Source of the DNA: Paludibacter sp.
Lineage (GTDB): Bacteria; Bacteroidota; Bacteroidia; Bacteroidales; Paludibacteraceae
DNA: 44,787 bases
Direction: 5' to 3'
Assembly (NCBI GenBank): GCA_029973975.1
Contig: JARKQF010000235.1
Location: 1-44,787 of the forward strand
Under the pieces are notes generated by a model. It saw only the letters and a program-made list of their open reading frames with translations, ran no database searches and was not told the origin of the DNA. Of this stretch, positions 28,899 through 36,639 are shown piece by piece. The translations under genes and the position numbers were made by a program. Within the stretch, counting starts at the first letter, position 1. Every line of letters starts with the position of its first letter.

Positions 28899-29720
28899 AA
28901 CCGTCATAATCGGGTAATGATCTGAAATATAGGGAACTCCATAATCCTTTATGATCGTCTGATAGTGGATTGGCGTGGCAAAACGATAGAATATGTAATC
29001 AATGATTCTGCCTTCCTGTGTAACTTTAAATTCATTTGTGGTGCCTAATGAATCTGTTTTTGCAGCCATTGACTGGGATGATTCAAGATATTGATAGACA
29101 GGACTAAGTAATGAATCGTTAGGTAGGGTGTTAAAATCCCCCAAAACAAATGTCATCAGTGTATCTCCGGACAGTTCAGACGCTTTTTGAACGATCAACT
29201 TTGCTGACTCGATGCGTGCCTGAGCTCCGCGATGGTCAAAATGGGTGTTCAGAACGATAAATTCTTTGTTGTCGCTCTTATTTTTAAGATGTACCCAGGT
29301 CATTATACGATTGTACTTGGCGTCCCAACCTTTTGAAGAAACTTCAGGTGTTTCGCTTAACCAGTTTGTTCCTGAATTTAATAAGTCAAATCTGCCGGTA
29401 TGGTAAAATATTGCTGTGTATTCATTGTTCTTTATCAGACTATCGCGTCCTTCACCGACAAAAGTAAAATCTACCAGTGCCGAATCCAGAAAGTTAACCT
29501 GATGTATGATGCCTTCCTGAATACCGAAAACATCAGGCTTTTGATCGTTGATCATGTCCACACAAGCCTTGCGGCGGAATTTCCAGTTGTTTTCACCATC
29601 TTTAGGTTCGTCGTAACGAATATTAAACGACATGATGCGGAGCACTGCTTTGTTTTCTGTTTTTTTGACACAACCAAACAGAAACGGAATTGCTATGATT
29701 GCTATGAGTAATTTTCTCAT
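28887..29720 (-). CDS. Endonuclease/exonuclease/phosphatase family lipoprotein
   Basis: The 277-residue protein begins with a lipoprotein signal (LFGC, acylated C17). EEP motifs are complete: N33 (MSFNIRY), E69 (GIQEG), H160 and D162 (LNTHFDHRG), D195 and N197 (LGDFN), D241 (IIDYIF), and D267-H268 (SDHYP). The family includes DNases, sphingomyelinases and inositol polyphosphate phosphatases; this branch in Bacteroidetes is uncharacterised to my knowledge. Its ATG overlaps the TGA of the phosphomutase gene (ATGA, 29717-29720), so translation is probably coupled. It is likely anchored in the periplasm or on the surface. Confidence 0.9.
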   Translation of the reverse strand: MRKLLIAIIAIPFLFGCVKKTENKAVLRIMSFNIRYDEPKDGENNWKFRRKACVDMINDQKPDVFGIQEGIIHQVNFLDSALVDFTFVGEGRDSLIKNNEYTAIFYHTGRFDLLNSGTNWLSETPEVSSKGWDAKYNRIMTWVHLKNKSDNKEFIVLNTHFDHRGAQARIESAKLIVQKASELSGDTLMTFVLGDFNTLPNDSLLSPVYQYLESSQSMAAKTDSLGTTNEFKVTQEGRIIDYIFYRFATPIHYQTIIKDYGVPYISDHYPIMTVFEY

Positions 29721-31153
29721 GATAACGCAATTTTATTGTTCGAAATATTAATTAATAATGTTTGCCCGAGTTGGAGTAATTTTTCCACTTCATCATCACT
29801 TTGTCCTTCAGCATAATAACGGATTATGTCTTCGGTTTCGGAACTTCTGATAAGCAGCCATCGACAGTCCCCTTCAAAAATAAATTTCAGTCCGTTGATG
29901 ATACCGCGACTACTCAAGAACGATTCAGTCCTAGTGATTTTAAACCGACCGATTTGATTTATTTTACTTTCAAAAGCCATTGGAAGTAATTGATTCTTAT
30001 CCGGCTTGTCATAATGAGCATCAATTCTGTCATAATAAACCAATCCGATTGAGTCCTGTCTTTCCTGCAGGTAAGCCGAGAGTTTTTTTAATCCCGAGAC
30101 AGCCAGCATTTCCATCATTATGAGAGCAGAAAAAATCCCGTCCCGTTCCGGAATGTGCATGCCAAAACCAAAACCGCCACTTTCTTCTCCACCGAATGCA
30201 ATTTCTTCTTGCATCATGATGTCAGCAATATATTTAAAGCCAACCTGCACTTCATGAACACGAACTGTATCAGATGCGAAACAACTGCGAATTTTATCGG
30301 TTACAGAAGATGTTTTAACCAGTCCTCCGGGAACCATTTTCACTCTCTTGATATAATCAACCAGCAACAGAATCGTGTTTTGCGCAGAAAGCCATTGACC
30401 GTTATCCAGACAAACCCCGAGCCGATCGGCATCCCCGTCTGTAGCAACGCCAAGCGCATAATTGCCTTTTGTCAGTTTTTCTTTTAACGGCTCCAGATTT
30501 TGCTCTATGGGTTCAGCCAGCCTGCCGTGGAAAGTTTCGGAGGGTTCGCCGAAAATAGTAGAAGCCACACAGTTATGTTTGAGTAGCAATTGCTCCAGAA
30601 AATTAGTTCCCGCACCTCCCATGCTGTCGATCAAAACAGGAATTTCGGCAGTTCTAATTTTGCTGAAATCAACCAGTTGTTCGATTTGGCTGACATAAGC
30701 CGGAGTCATATCCATTTCAGTAATCAATGACGTTGATTTTTTTACCGGAGACTGATAAAGTAACTTTTCAATTTCCTTTGTTTCTTCGGAAGAAAACGGT
30801 CCGCCTTTCGATGACTTGAATTTGATACCATTATAGGCAGGAGGATTGTGCGAAGCGGTTATCATCACGCCGGCAAAACAGTCTTTGAGTTTGGTGGTAA
30901 AGGAAAGTACCGGAGTAGGGATAATCCGGTCAGACAATAGCACCCGGATGTTATTTCCCGAAAGGACTTCAGCGAAAATCGTGGCAAAAAGCCGTGAGTT
31001 TCTACGGGTATCATAAGCGATTGCGATGGGCTTATTCGCTTGTTGATTATTTGTAAAGTCAGCAAAAGCTTGGGCGACAACACTTACAGTTTCTTCGTTG
31101 ATTTGAGAGTCCAGATATGCCCGCCAACCATCTGTTCCGAAAAAAATATTCAT
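29717..31153 (-). CDS. Phosphohexomutase (phosphoglucomutase/phosphomannomutase family)
   Basis: The 478-residue protein has the alpha-D-phosphohexomutase domains: N-terminal FGTDGWRA (5-12), the active serine S101 in ITASHNP, the magnesium loop DGDADR at 239-244, and the sugar-binding GGEESGGFG. The family interconverts hexose-1- and hexose-6-phosphates (glucose, mannose or GlcNAc). It has no signal peptide and is cytoplasmic. It lies 12 nt after nanE and overlaps the EEP lipoprotein by 4 nt. Which sugar is used cannot be told, but the partner NanE would supply GlcNAc-6-phosphate. Confidence 0.92.
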   Translation of the reverse strand: MNIFFGTDGWRAYLDSQINEETVSVVAQAFADFTNNQQANKPIAIAYDTRRNSRLFATIFAEVLSGNNIRVLLSDRIIPTPVLSFTTKLKDCFAGVMITASHNPPAYNGIKFKSSKGGPFSSEETKEIEKLLYQSPVKKSTSLITEMDMTPAYVSQIEQLVDFSKIRTAEIPVLIDSMGGAGTNFLEQLLLKHNCVASTIFGEPSETFHGRLAEPIEQNLEPLKEKLTKGNYALGVATDGDADRLGVCLDNGQWLSAQNTILLLVDYIKRVKMVPGGLVKTSSVTDKIRSCFASDTVRVHEVQVGFKYIADIMMQEEIAFGGEESGGFGFGMHIPERDGIFSALIMMEMLAVSGLKKLSAYLQERQDSIGLVYYDRIDAHYDKPDKNQLLPMAFESKINQIGRFKITRTESFLSSRGIINGLKFIFEGDCRWLLIRSSETEDIIRYYAEGQSDDEVEKLLQLGQTLLINISNNKIALS

Positions 31154-31165
31154 GATAATTTAATT

Positions 31166-31864
31166 TTACTTATTGATGGCTTCAACAAACCATTTCGTGA
31201 TTAAATGAGGACGGGTGATAGCAGAACCAACTACCACAGCCCAGGCCCCGGCTTCAATTGCCAGTGCGGCATCTTCCGGAGTATTGTATCTTCCCTCGGC
31301 AAATACGGGATAACCCGGAAATAAATGCACACAATTTTTCAATAATTCAATGGAAGGACCATTTTTACTTTCGTGTATCGTTTCCGGCGTATAACCACAT
31401 AAAGTGGTCGAAACACAATCCGCACCAGCTTTCTTGCAGGCCTGAGCTTCTTCAATGGTTGAAATATCTGCCATGATAAGGGCGTCGGGAAACCTGCGTT
31501 TGATCTCTGCAATATAATCCGGACCGCTGAAATTATTTTCTCTGATGCGGAAAGTGCCATCGACAGCTATAATGTGTACACCCGTTTGAATCAATGCCTC
31601 CACGTCGTCGAAAGTCCCGGTGATGCACACGGTATTGTCCGGAAAATAGGCTTTTGTCAGTCCGATTACCGGGACATCGGTATGCTCGACAATACTTTTG
31701 GTTTTTTCTACCCCACAGGTACGGATTCCGGCAGCACCACCCTGCAATGCCGTAATGGCAAAATTAGTCACACCTTCAGGAGAATTAAAGGGAGAGTCAC
31801 CTTCAGCCTGACAGGATACAATCAGTTTTTTATATAAAGTTTTAAACTCATCAGCTACGTTCAT
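31166..31864 (-). CDS. nanE: N-acetylmannosamine-6-phosphate 2-epimerase
   Basis: The 232-residue TIM-barrel protein matches NanE: LIVSCQAEGDSPFNSPE at 14-30, AAGIRTCGV, PVIGLTKAYF (65-74), DISTIEEAQACKKAGAD, and a C-terminal GAWAVVVGSAITRP. It converts ManNAc-6-phosphate to GlcNAc-6-phosphate in sialic acid or ManNAc catabolism. No sialidase, neuraminate lyase or sialic acid transporter lies nearby, so the ManNAc-6-phosphate should come from some other source in this locus. It precedes the phosphohexomutase gene by 12 nt. Confidence 0.9.
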   Translation of the reverse strand: MNVADEFKTLYKKLIVSCQAEGDSPFNSPEGVTNFAITALQGGAAGIRTCGVEKTKSIVEHTDVPVIGLTKAYFPDNTVCITGTFDDVEALIQTGVHIIAVDGTFRIRENNFSGPDYIAEIKRRFPDALIMADISTIEEAQACKKAGADCVSTTLCGYTPETIHESKNGPSIELLKNCVHLFPGYPVFAEGRYNTPEDAALAIEAGAWAVVVGSAITRPHLITKWFVEAINK

Positions 31865-31905
31865 CTTTTCAATAATAATTTTTATTTGATACTGTTTTAG
31901 ATAAC

Positions 31906-32757
31906 TTATTTAATGGTTAAATCCACGTATACCGGATAGTGATCGGAAGGGAACAGATTGTTTTCATACGCTTCATCAATTGCCCGGTAGGTGTATATTT
32001 TGATTTCAGGCGTAGTGAAAATGTAATCAATCCGTACCGGGTGTACGCCGCCAAAGTTATGAGCAGTTCCAACCGGGCCATACACTCTTTCCTGTGGCGC
32101 CGTTTTTCTTGCGTCTGCAAAGTTCTCCGACAAAATCCGATAGGCTTCTGTATCCGGTTTACTGTTCAGGTCGCCCCCAATTAAGAAAGGAGTATTGCCT
32201 GCAATCTTTTTTGCTTTTTTGCTGATGAGTATTGCACTGTTGGTTTTCGCCATCAGGCCTTTGTGGTCGAAATGGGTGTTAAAGAAGTAGAATTCTTTCT
32301 TGGTCTTTTTGTCTTTAAATTTTACCCAGGTGCAGTAACGGGCATATTTCCCGTCCCAGCCTTTTACCTCTGTCTCGTTGTTTTCGTTCAGCCAGAACAT
32401 ATCCCATTCAATGGTGTCGAAACGTTTTCCGTCATAAATAATCGGATTAAACAAACCTTCTTTTCCAACGAACTTATATGAAGTTCCGGTCACAATATCT
32501 TCCAGTTGAAATTGAACAGCTTCCTGAAGTCCCACTATTTCCATGTTGTTCTTCAGAATAACCTTAATTAACGAATCTTTTCTGAACTTCCAGAGGTTTA
32601 CCCCATCATTCGGATTTTCTCCGCGGATGTTATATACCGCCAGGCGGATATTGTCTTTGGGTAATTTATTATCAGTAGGTTTACATACAAACGACATCAA
32701 ACCCAGAGTGCTGATACATACGAATAACAGCGTCGATTTTTTTATGCGTGTTTTCAT
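31906..32757 (-). CDS. Endonuclease/exonuclease/phosphatase family protein, exported
   Basis: The 283-residue protein has an N-terminal hydrophobic signal (9-23); a lipobox is not convincing. EEP residues are N43 (VYNIRG), E79 (GLQEA), FNTHFDH, GGDLN, RIDYIF and PSDHYP. It resembles the T9SS-tailed EEP protein at 38855-40000 (shared GPVGTAxN segment and YPSDH or FPSDH end), so both are paralogues. It follows the organophosphate transporter gene by about 20 nt and lies upstream of nanE. It probably works in the periplasm on phosphoester substrates. Confidence 0.88.
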   Translation of the reverse strand: MKTRIKKSTLLFVCISTLGLMSFVCKPTDNKLPKDNIRLAVYNIRGENPNDGVNLWKFRKDSLIKVILKNNMEIVGLQEAVQFQLEDIVTGTSYKFVGKEGLFNPIIYDGKRFDTIEWDMFWLNENNETEVKGWDGKYARYCTWVKFKDKKTKKEFYFFNTHFDHKGLMAKTNSAILISKKAKKIAGNTPFLIGGDLNSKPDTEAYRILSENFADARKTAPQERVYGPVGTAHNFGGVHPVRIDYIFTTPEIKIYTYRAIDEAYENNLFPSDHYPVYVDLTIK

Positions 32758-32778
32758 CTATATTTTAATTTTTAAATA

Positions 32779-34068
32779 CTAAACTTCTGTGTAGTTTTCC
32801 TGTGATTCTTTTTCGGCTTTCCGGTGTTTTCCTGCAATGATAATCAGGAAAGTAAGTGATAATGCCCCGGCTATCAGCCAGAAATAGCGGATATTATCAA
32901 AATCATACATATTGACACCATCAACAATTGTCTTTTTACCTTCGATGAGGAAACCACTGAGAATATCCTGTACCCCAGCGGCAATGTAGCTGGCAATTCC
33001 GATTACTCCTGCAGCGGCGCCTACGGCTTCTTTCGGAGCGATGTCGACAGCCATCAAACCACCAACGAAACAAATTAGTACTCCGATGGAAATTCCGAAC
33101 AATACCATGCTGATGATATCGATGTAGTAATATCCGGCAGGAACCAACAGAAATAGCAATAATGCAAATAAGTTCAGCGCAGACATGAGTATTGCGGGAA
33201 TAGTCCGGCTTCCTTTGAAGAATTTATCAGAGAATAGTCCGGAGAAGATAGTCCCGAATATCCCGAAAACAGAACTGATTGAAATAAGCGAACTGGCTTC
33301 CAGTACCGTATATCCCTTTTCTATTTCGAAATAGAATATCCCCCAGCTGTTTACAGCATAACGAGCAATATACATAAAAGCGCTACTGAGTGCCAACATC
33401 CAGATCATCGGGTTTTTGAGTACTTCCAGTTGTTTCAGACCGATGTTTTGCTGTTTAACCACGAGTTGTTCGTGAAATGCGTCTTTGGAAGCTGATGGTC
33501 TCGGGATGAGGAAAAAGAAAATCAGCAAAACACCCAGCAGGCCTAGAAAACCGGCGCTCCAGAATCCCCATTGCCACCCCAGAGTTCCTACAACAAAAGC
33601 AGTGAAAGTGAATGTGATGGCTTCTCCAATGTTATGGCTGGCGCTCCAGAAACCGTAAACAGTACCTATCCTGTGGGGTGGATACCATCTTTTCAGGGCG
33701 ATGATACTGCTGACAGCTCCGGTGGATTGGAACCATCCGTTGAGTGTCCACAGTATCAGGAAAAACCAAAATGCGGTTTGAAATCCAAGCAAAATATTAG
33801 CAATAGAACAAATTAAGAGTGATATTGCCATGAAATAACGGATATTCACCCGGTCGGCGAGAAATCCATTCAGCAATTTACCAATTGCGTAGGTGAAGAA
33901 CAAGGCAGAGCCTACCATCCCAAGTTGAGATTCTGTCAGAATACTCTCATCAACAATTGATTTTTTTAAAACATTTAAACTTAAACGTGTTACATAGAAT
34001 AGTCCGTAACCAATCGTTACAGCCCAAAACACACCTGTCCTTCTCAGACTTTTTACATCTTTCTCCAT
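32779..34068 (-). CDS. Organophosphate:phosphate antiporter-type MFS transporter (GlpT/UhpT-like)
   Basis: The 429-residue membrane protein has about 12 hydrophobic helices. Its start (FWAVTIGYGLFYVTRLSLNV), the KLLNGFLADRVNIRYF segment and the WTLNGWFQSTG motif (about residues 114-124) are typical of the OPA family, which imports glycerol-3-phosphate or hexose-phosphates in exchange for phosphate. It sits between a secreted phosphoesterase and EEP enzyme genes, which fits uptake of a phosphorylated product released outside. The exact substrate is not evident. Confidence 0.88.
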   Translation of the reverse strand: MEKDVKSLRRTGVFWAVTIGYGLFYVTRLSLNVLKKSIVDESILTESQLGMVGSALFFTYAIGKLLNGFLADRVNIRYFMAISLLICSIANILLGFQTAFWFFLILWTLNGWFQSTGAVSSIIALKRWYPPHRIGTVYGFWSASHNIGEAITFTFTAFVVGTLGWQWGFWSAGFLGLLGVLLIFFFLIPRPSASKDAFHEQLVVKQQNIGLKQLEVLKNPMIWMLALSSAFMYIARYAVNSWGIFYFEIEKGYTVLEASSLISISSVFGIFGTIFSGLFSDKFFKGSRTIPAILMSALNLFALLLFLLVPAGYYYIDIISMVLFGISIGVLICFVGGLMAVDIAPKEAVGAAAGVIGIASYIAAGVQDILSGFLIEGKKTIVDGVNMYDFDNIRYFWLIAGALSLTFLIIIAGKHRKAEKESQENYTEV

Positions 34069-34079
34069 CTGTTTTCTCT

Positions 34080-36554
34080 TTAAAATACTAGTTTCTTAGC
34101 TGTGTTACCAATACGTACAATGAAAACTCCGTTACCGATTATGCCAGTCAGATCCAACATATTAGTGTGAACAGTTTTTTGAAATATAATTCTGCCGGCA
34201 ATGTCGTGGATTGTTATTTTATTTTCGTGCTGATTTCCTGTGAGAAATATTTTTTTTTCAATATTGTAAAATGTATTGCGATTTTCATTCAGTTCACCGG
34301 TACTGTTTGCTTCTTCCGGAATAGCTTTGATAATGAGGTTGTCGATAGCAAGTCCGTGATCGTTCCCGGAATCGTCGATGTCTTCCCAACGTAGTAAAAC
34401 CACTTGCCCCGGGGCAATCTGTGCCTCGATTTTACCCTTGATGCGAACGCGGTTGGCTGCATTATTCCCATCAATAGCAGCATCGGTTAACCCCGATTGT
34501 ACCGCCGTGTTATTAGCCGGAGAAATGAACGACAAGGAGTCTATGGTTGTAGTTGCAACCTGTGAAATCCACTGTGTTCTCTCACGTAAAGCTTTTGCGT
34601 CGGGATTAACAGCGTAGGAGAAAGTGAGTGTCTGTTGCGTTGCGGGATTAGTTCCAACACGCCACATTTCGCCGTTGTAATCAATTTCCAGTCCGCTTAA
34701 AAATCCACCGGTATTATTTTCAATTACTACTCCGAAATGGATATTACGGTGAGTCGAGGAGATGAGAGAACCCAGGGCACGTTCTGTTGAATGTTCGTTA
34801 GGAACTGCAGGATTTCCTGCGCCGTATGAATATATCCATCCCGCGTTTTGATCTCCGTTGTTGATACGGTAATAATTGAACGTTGACCAGTTTGGAACAA
34901 TGCTTCCGGATGGACGGATATTACCGGAAGTGGTAACATACCAACCCTCAGGGGTATGTCCGGGAACAAAAGTCCCTTTAGCCGTTTTGTCTGTCAATAA
35001 ATGATTAGGGTAGAAGGGTAGTGTGTTGAAATTCTGACGGTAGACATATTCATTCTCTTCTTTTTCAAAAGAAGCAGCCATGATATTGCGTGGCAGTTTT
35101 TTCGTGTATACATTTCCCGCCCGGTCGGTAACTTCAACTATAAATTCAGCATCCGGATCTGTCGGTTTGTATGAGAACATGTGAGGTGTGGCAGAAGATC
35201 CCGGATTCTGAGATGCAGTAGTTCCTCCGTCACTTCCCGGGTAGTTGGGGCGTGTGTCTCCTTCTCTGGCAAGAAAGTCGAATATACGGGGGTCAACACC
35301 GGAGAATTGTTGCATTACTTTTTTTACGCCATTTTCGTATATGTTGACACTCCATCGGCTATCATAATTCCAAACATTGGCCATGATATAATCGCCTTTG
35401 CCGTTGCTTTCGTTGAAACTTCCGGCAGGATAGGCCTCAAACTGATAATCTTTGCTTTTTCCGGTTGCTTTGTAATACCAGTTGTTGAATCCCCTGTCTC
35501 CGGCTTCAAATACCCCATAACCGTTCGGAGCCCCATCGGAACAATAGTCACCCGCCCATTGTGCGCCGTTTGCCGAGCCGAGTACATGTTCAAAAAGTCT
35601 GGTGCTTATCTCGTTGTTTGTCAAGCGGTGATGATGGCCGGCAATGATATGTTGAATGTTTCGGCGACCTCCCATCAGGTTGTATACCGTTTGCCTGTTT
35701 ACCACACTTGACCCGTGCATGGGTGCATGTACCGATAACACGATGGTTTTTTCAATGGGTACTTCTGCAAGATCCTTAATCAACCAGTCAATCTGATTTT
35801 GCGTGATATTGTGTGTGTAATTTTTTGTGTTGCAACCAATGTAGTCGATATTGTCCATCATTACATAATGGATGTTTCCCCTGTTGAAAGAGTAATAGGT
35901 TGGACCGAAAGAAGCTTTGAAATAATGATCGGATTCAATGTCACCACATTTAGTCATATCATGATCATGGTTGCCTATTACATTGAAAACCGGAAAACCT
36001 GCATTTGCTACGGAAGCTTTATGTTCTTCCATACGTCCGTAATCGTCCCAAACCAGGTCTCCTACGACTACACCGTAAAACCGGGTGCCGGCAGGGTAGG
36101 ATGCTTTTAATTCTTTAATGTCTTTGATCGTTTCATTTCTGAAACGCCATGTTTCATAATCTCTTCTGACCTGCGGATCGGAAATGCCAATCATAACATG
36201 GTTAAAATCGGCCGCGCCGCCATCGGCAAAAGGGACTAAAGTGAAATTGTGAGAAAAACTGCCCGTCTCTGAAACCCGGACATAAATTTGAGGTGCTCCG
36301 TCATTACCCATGGGGATTTCGTACGCTTCGGGGACAGAGATAAAAACAAATTCGGTACGTTCGTGACGGGGGAAGGAGTAATAACCATCGGATCCTGTTT
36401 TAACAACAGCATATCCGTCGCTGATAACAGCATTAGGAACAGGAGTTCCTGTGTTTGTTCTGACAAAACCAGTAATGCTGTCAACTTGTGCGGATGCATT
36501 ACCTGTAAATGCAATAAAACTAACAATAAAAAGAAAAGAGAATACCTTTTTCAT
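34080..36554 (-). CDS. T9SS-exported calcineurin-like phosphoesterase
   Basis: The 824-residue protein has a signal peptide (1-22), a MetallophosN-like beta domain (about 23-110), and a metallophosphatase core: D126-P-Q128, GD165-166, GNHDHD (194-199), VLSVHAPMH, and AGHHH. This core has DxQ where many calcineurin-like enzymes have DxH. A MetallophosC-like part ends near residue 490, followed by a jelly-roll-like module (about 500-760, ERALGSL) and a T9SS sorting tail (about 780-824, KITIHDIAGRIIF). It should act on the cell surface on phosphomono- or diesters. Its start lies 85 nt after the preceding gene, across a terminator-like hairpin. Confidence 0.9.
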   Translation of the reverse strand: MKKVFSFLFIVSFIAFTGNASAQVDSITGFVRTNTGTPVPNAVISDGYAVVKTGSDGYYSFPRHERTEFVFISVPEAYEIPMGNDGAPQIYVRVSETGSFSHNFTLVPFADGGAADFNHVMIGISDPQVRRDYETWRFRNETIKDIKELKASYPAGTRFYGVVVGDLVWDDYGRMEEHKASVANAGFPVFNVIGNHDHDMTKCGDIESDHYFKASFGPTYYSFNRGNIHYVMMDNIDYIGCNTKNYTHNITQNQIDWLIKDLAEVPIEKTIVLSVHAPMHGSSVVNRQTVYNLMGGRRNIQHIIAGHHHRLTNNEISTRLFEHVLGSANGAQWAGDYCSDGAPNGYGVFEAGDRGFNNWYYKATGKSKDYQFEAYPAGSFNESNGKGDYIMANVWNYDSRWSVNIYENGVKKVMQQFSGVDPRIFDFLAREGDTRPNYPGSDGGTTASQNPGSSATPHMFSYKPTDPDAEFIVEVTDRAGNVYTKKLPRNIMAASFEKEENEYVYRQNFNTLPFYPNHLLTDKTAKGTFVPGHTPEGWYVTTSGNIRPSGSIVPNWSTFNYYRINNGDQNAGWIYSYGAGNPAVPNEHSTERALGSLISSTHRNIHFGVVIENNTGGFLSGLEIDYNGEMWRVGTNPATQQTLTFSYAVNPDAKALRERTQWISQVATTTIDSLSFISPANNTAVQSGLTDAAIDGNNAANRVRIKGKIEAQIAPGQVVLLRWEDIDDSGNDHGLAIDNLIIKAIPEEANSTGELNENRNTFYNIEKKIFLTGNQHENKITIHDIAGRIIFQKTVHTNMLDLTGIIGNGVFIVRIGNTAKKLVF

Positions 36555-36590
36555 ACATCTTTTTTTACTAATACCAGATTTCAGAAAAGA

Positions 36591-36633
36591 AAAAACTACA
36601 GGAGGAAAACCCCGGAGGATATCCTCCTGTAGA
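36591..36633 (-). terminator. Terminator-like hairpin inside the 13-gene run
   Basis: On the minus strand an 11-bp stem (36633-36623 with 36607-36597), loop of 15, is followed by TTTTTTCTTTTC. It lies just after the beta-propeller gene and before the phosphoesterase gene. No promoter consensus was seen in the short space after it, so partial read-through is more likely than a full stop. Confidence 0.65.
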
Positions 36634-36639
36634 AGTTAT

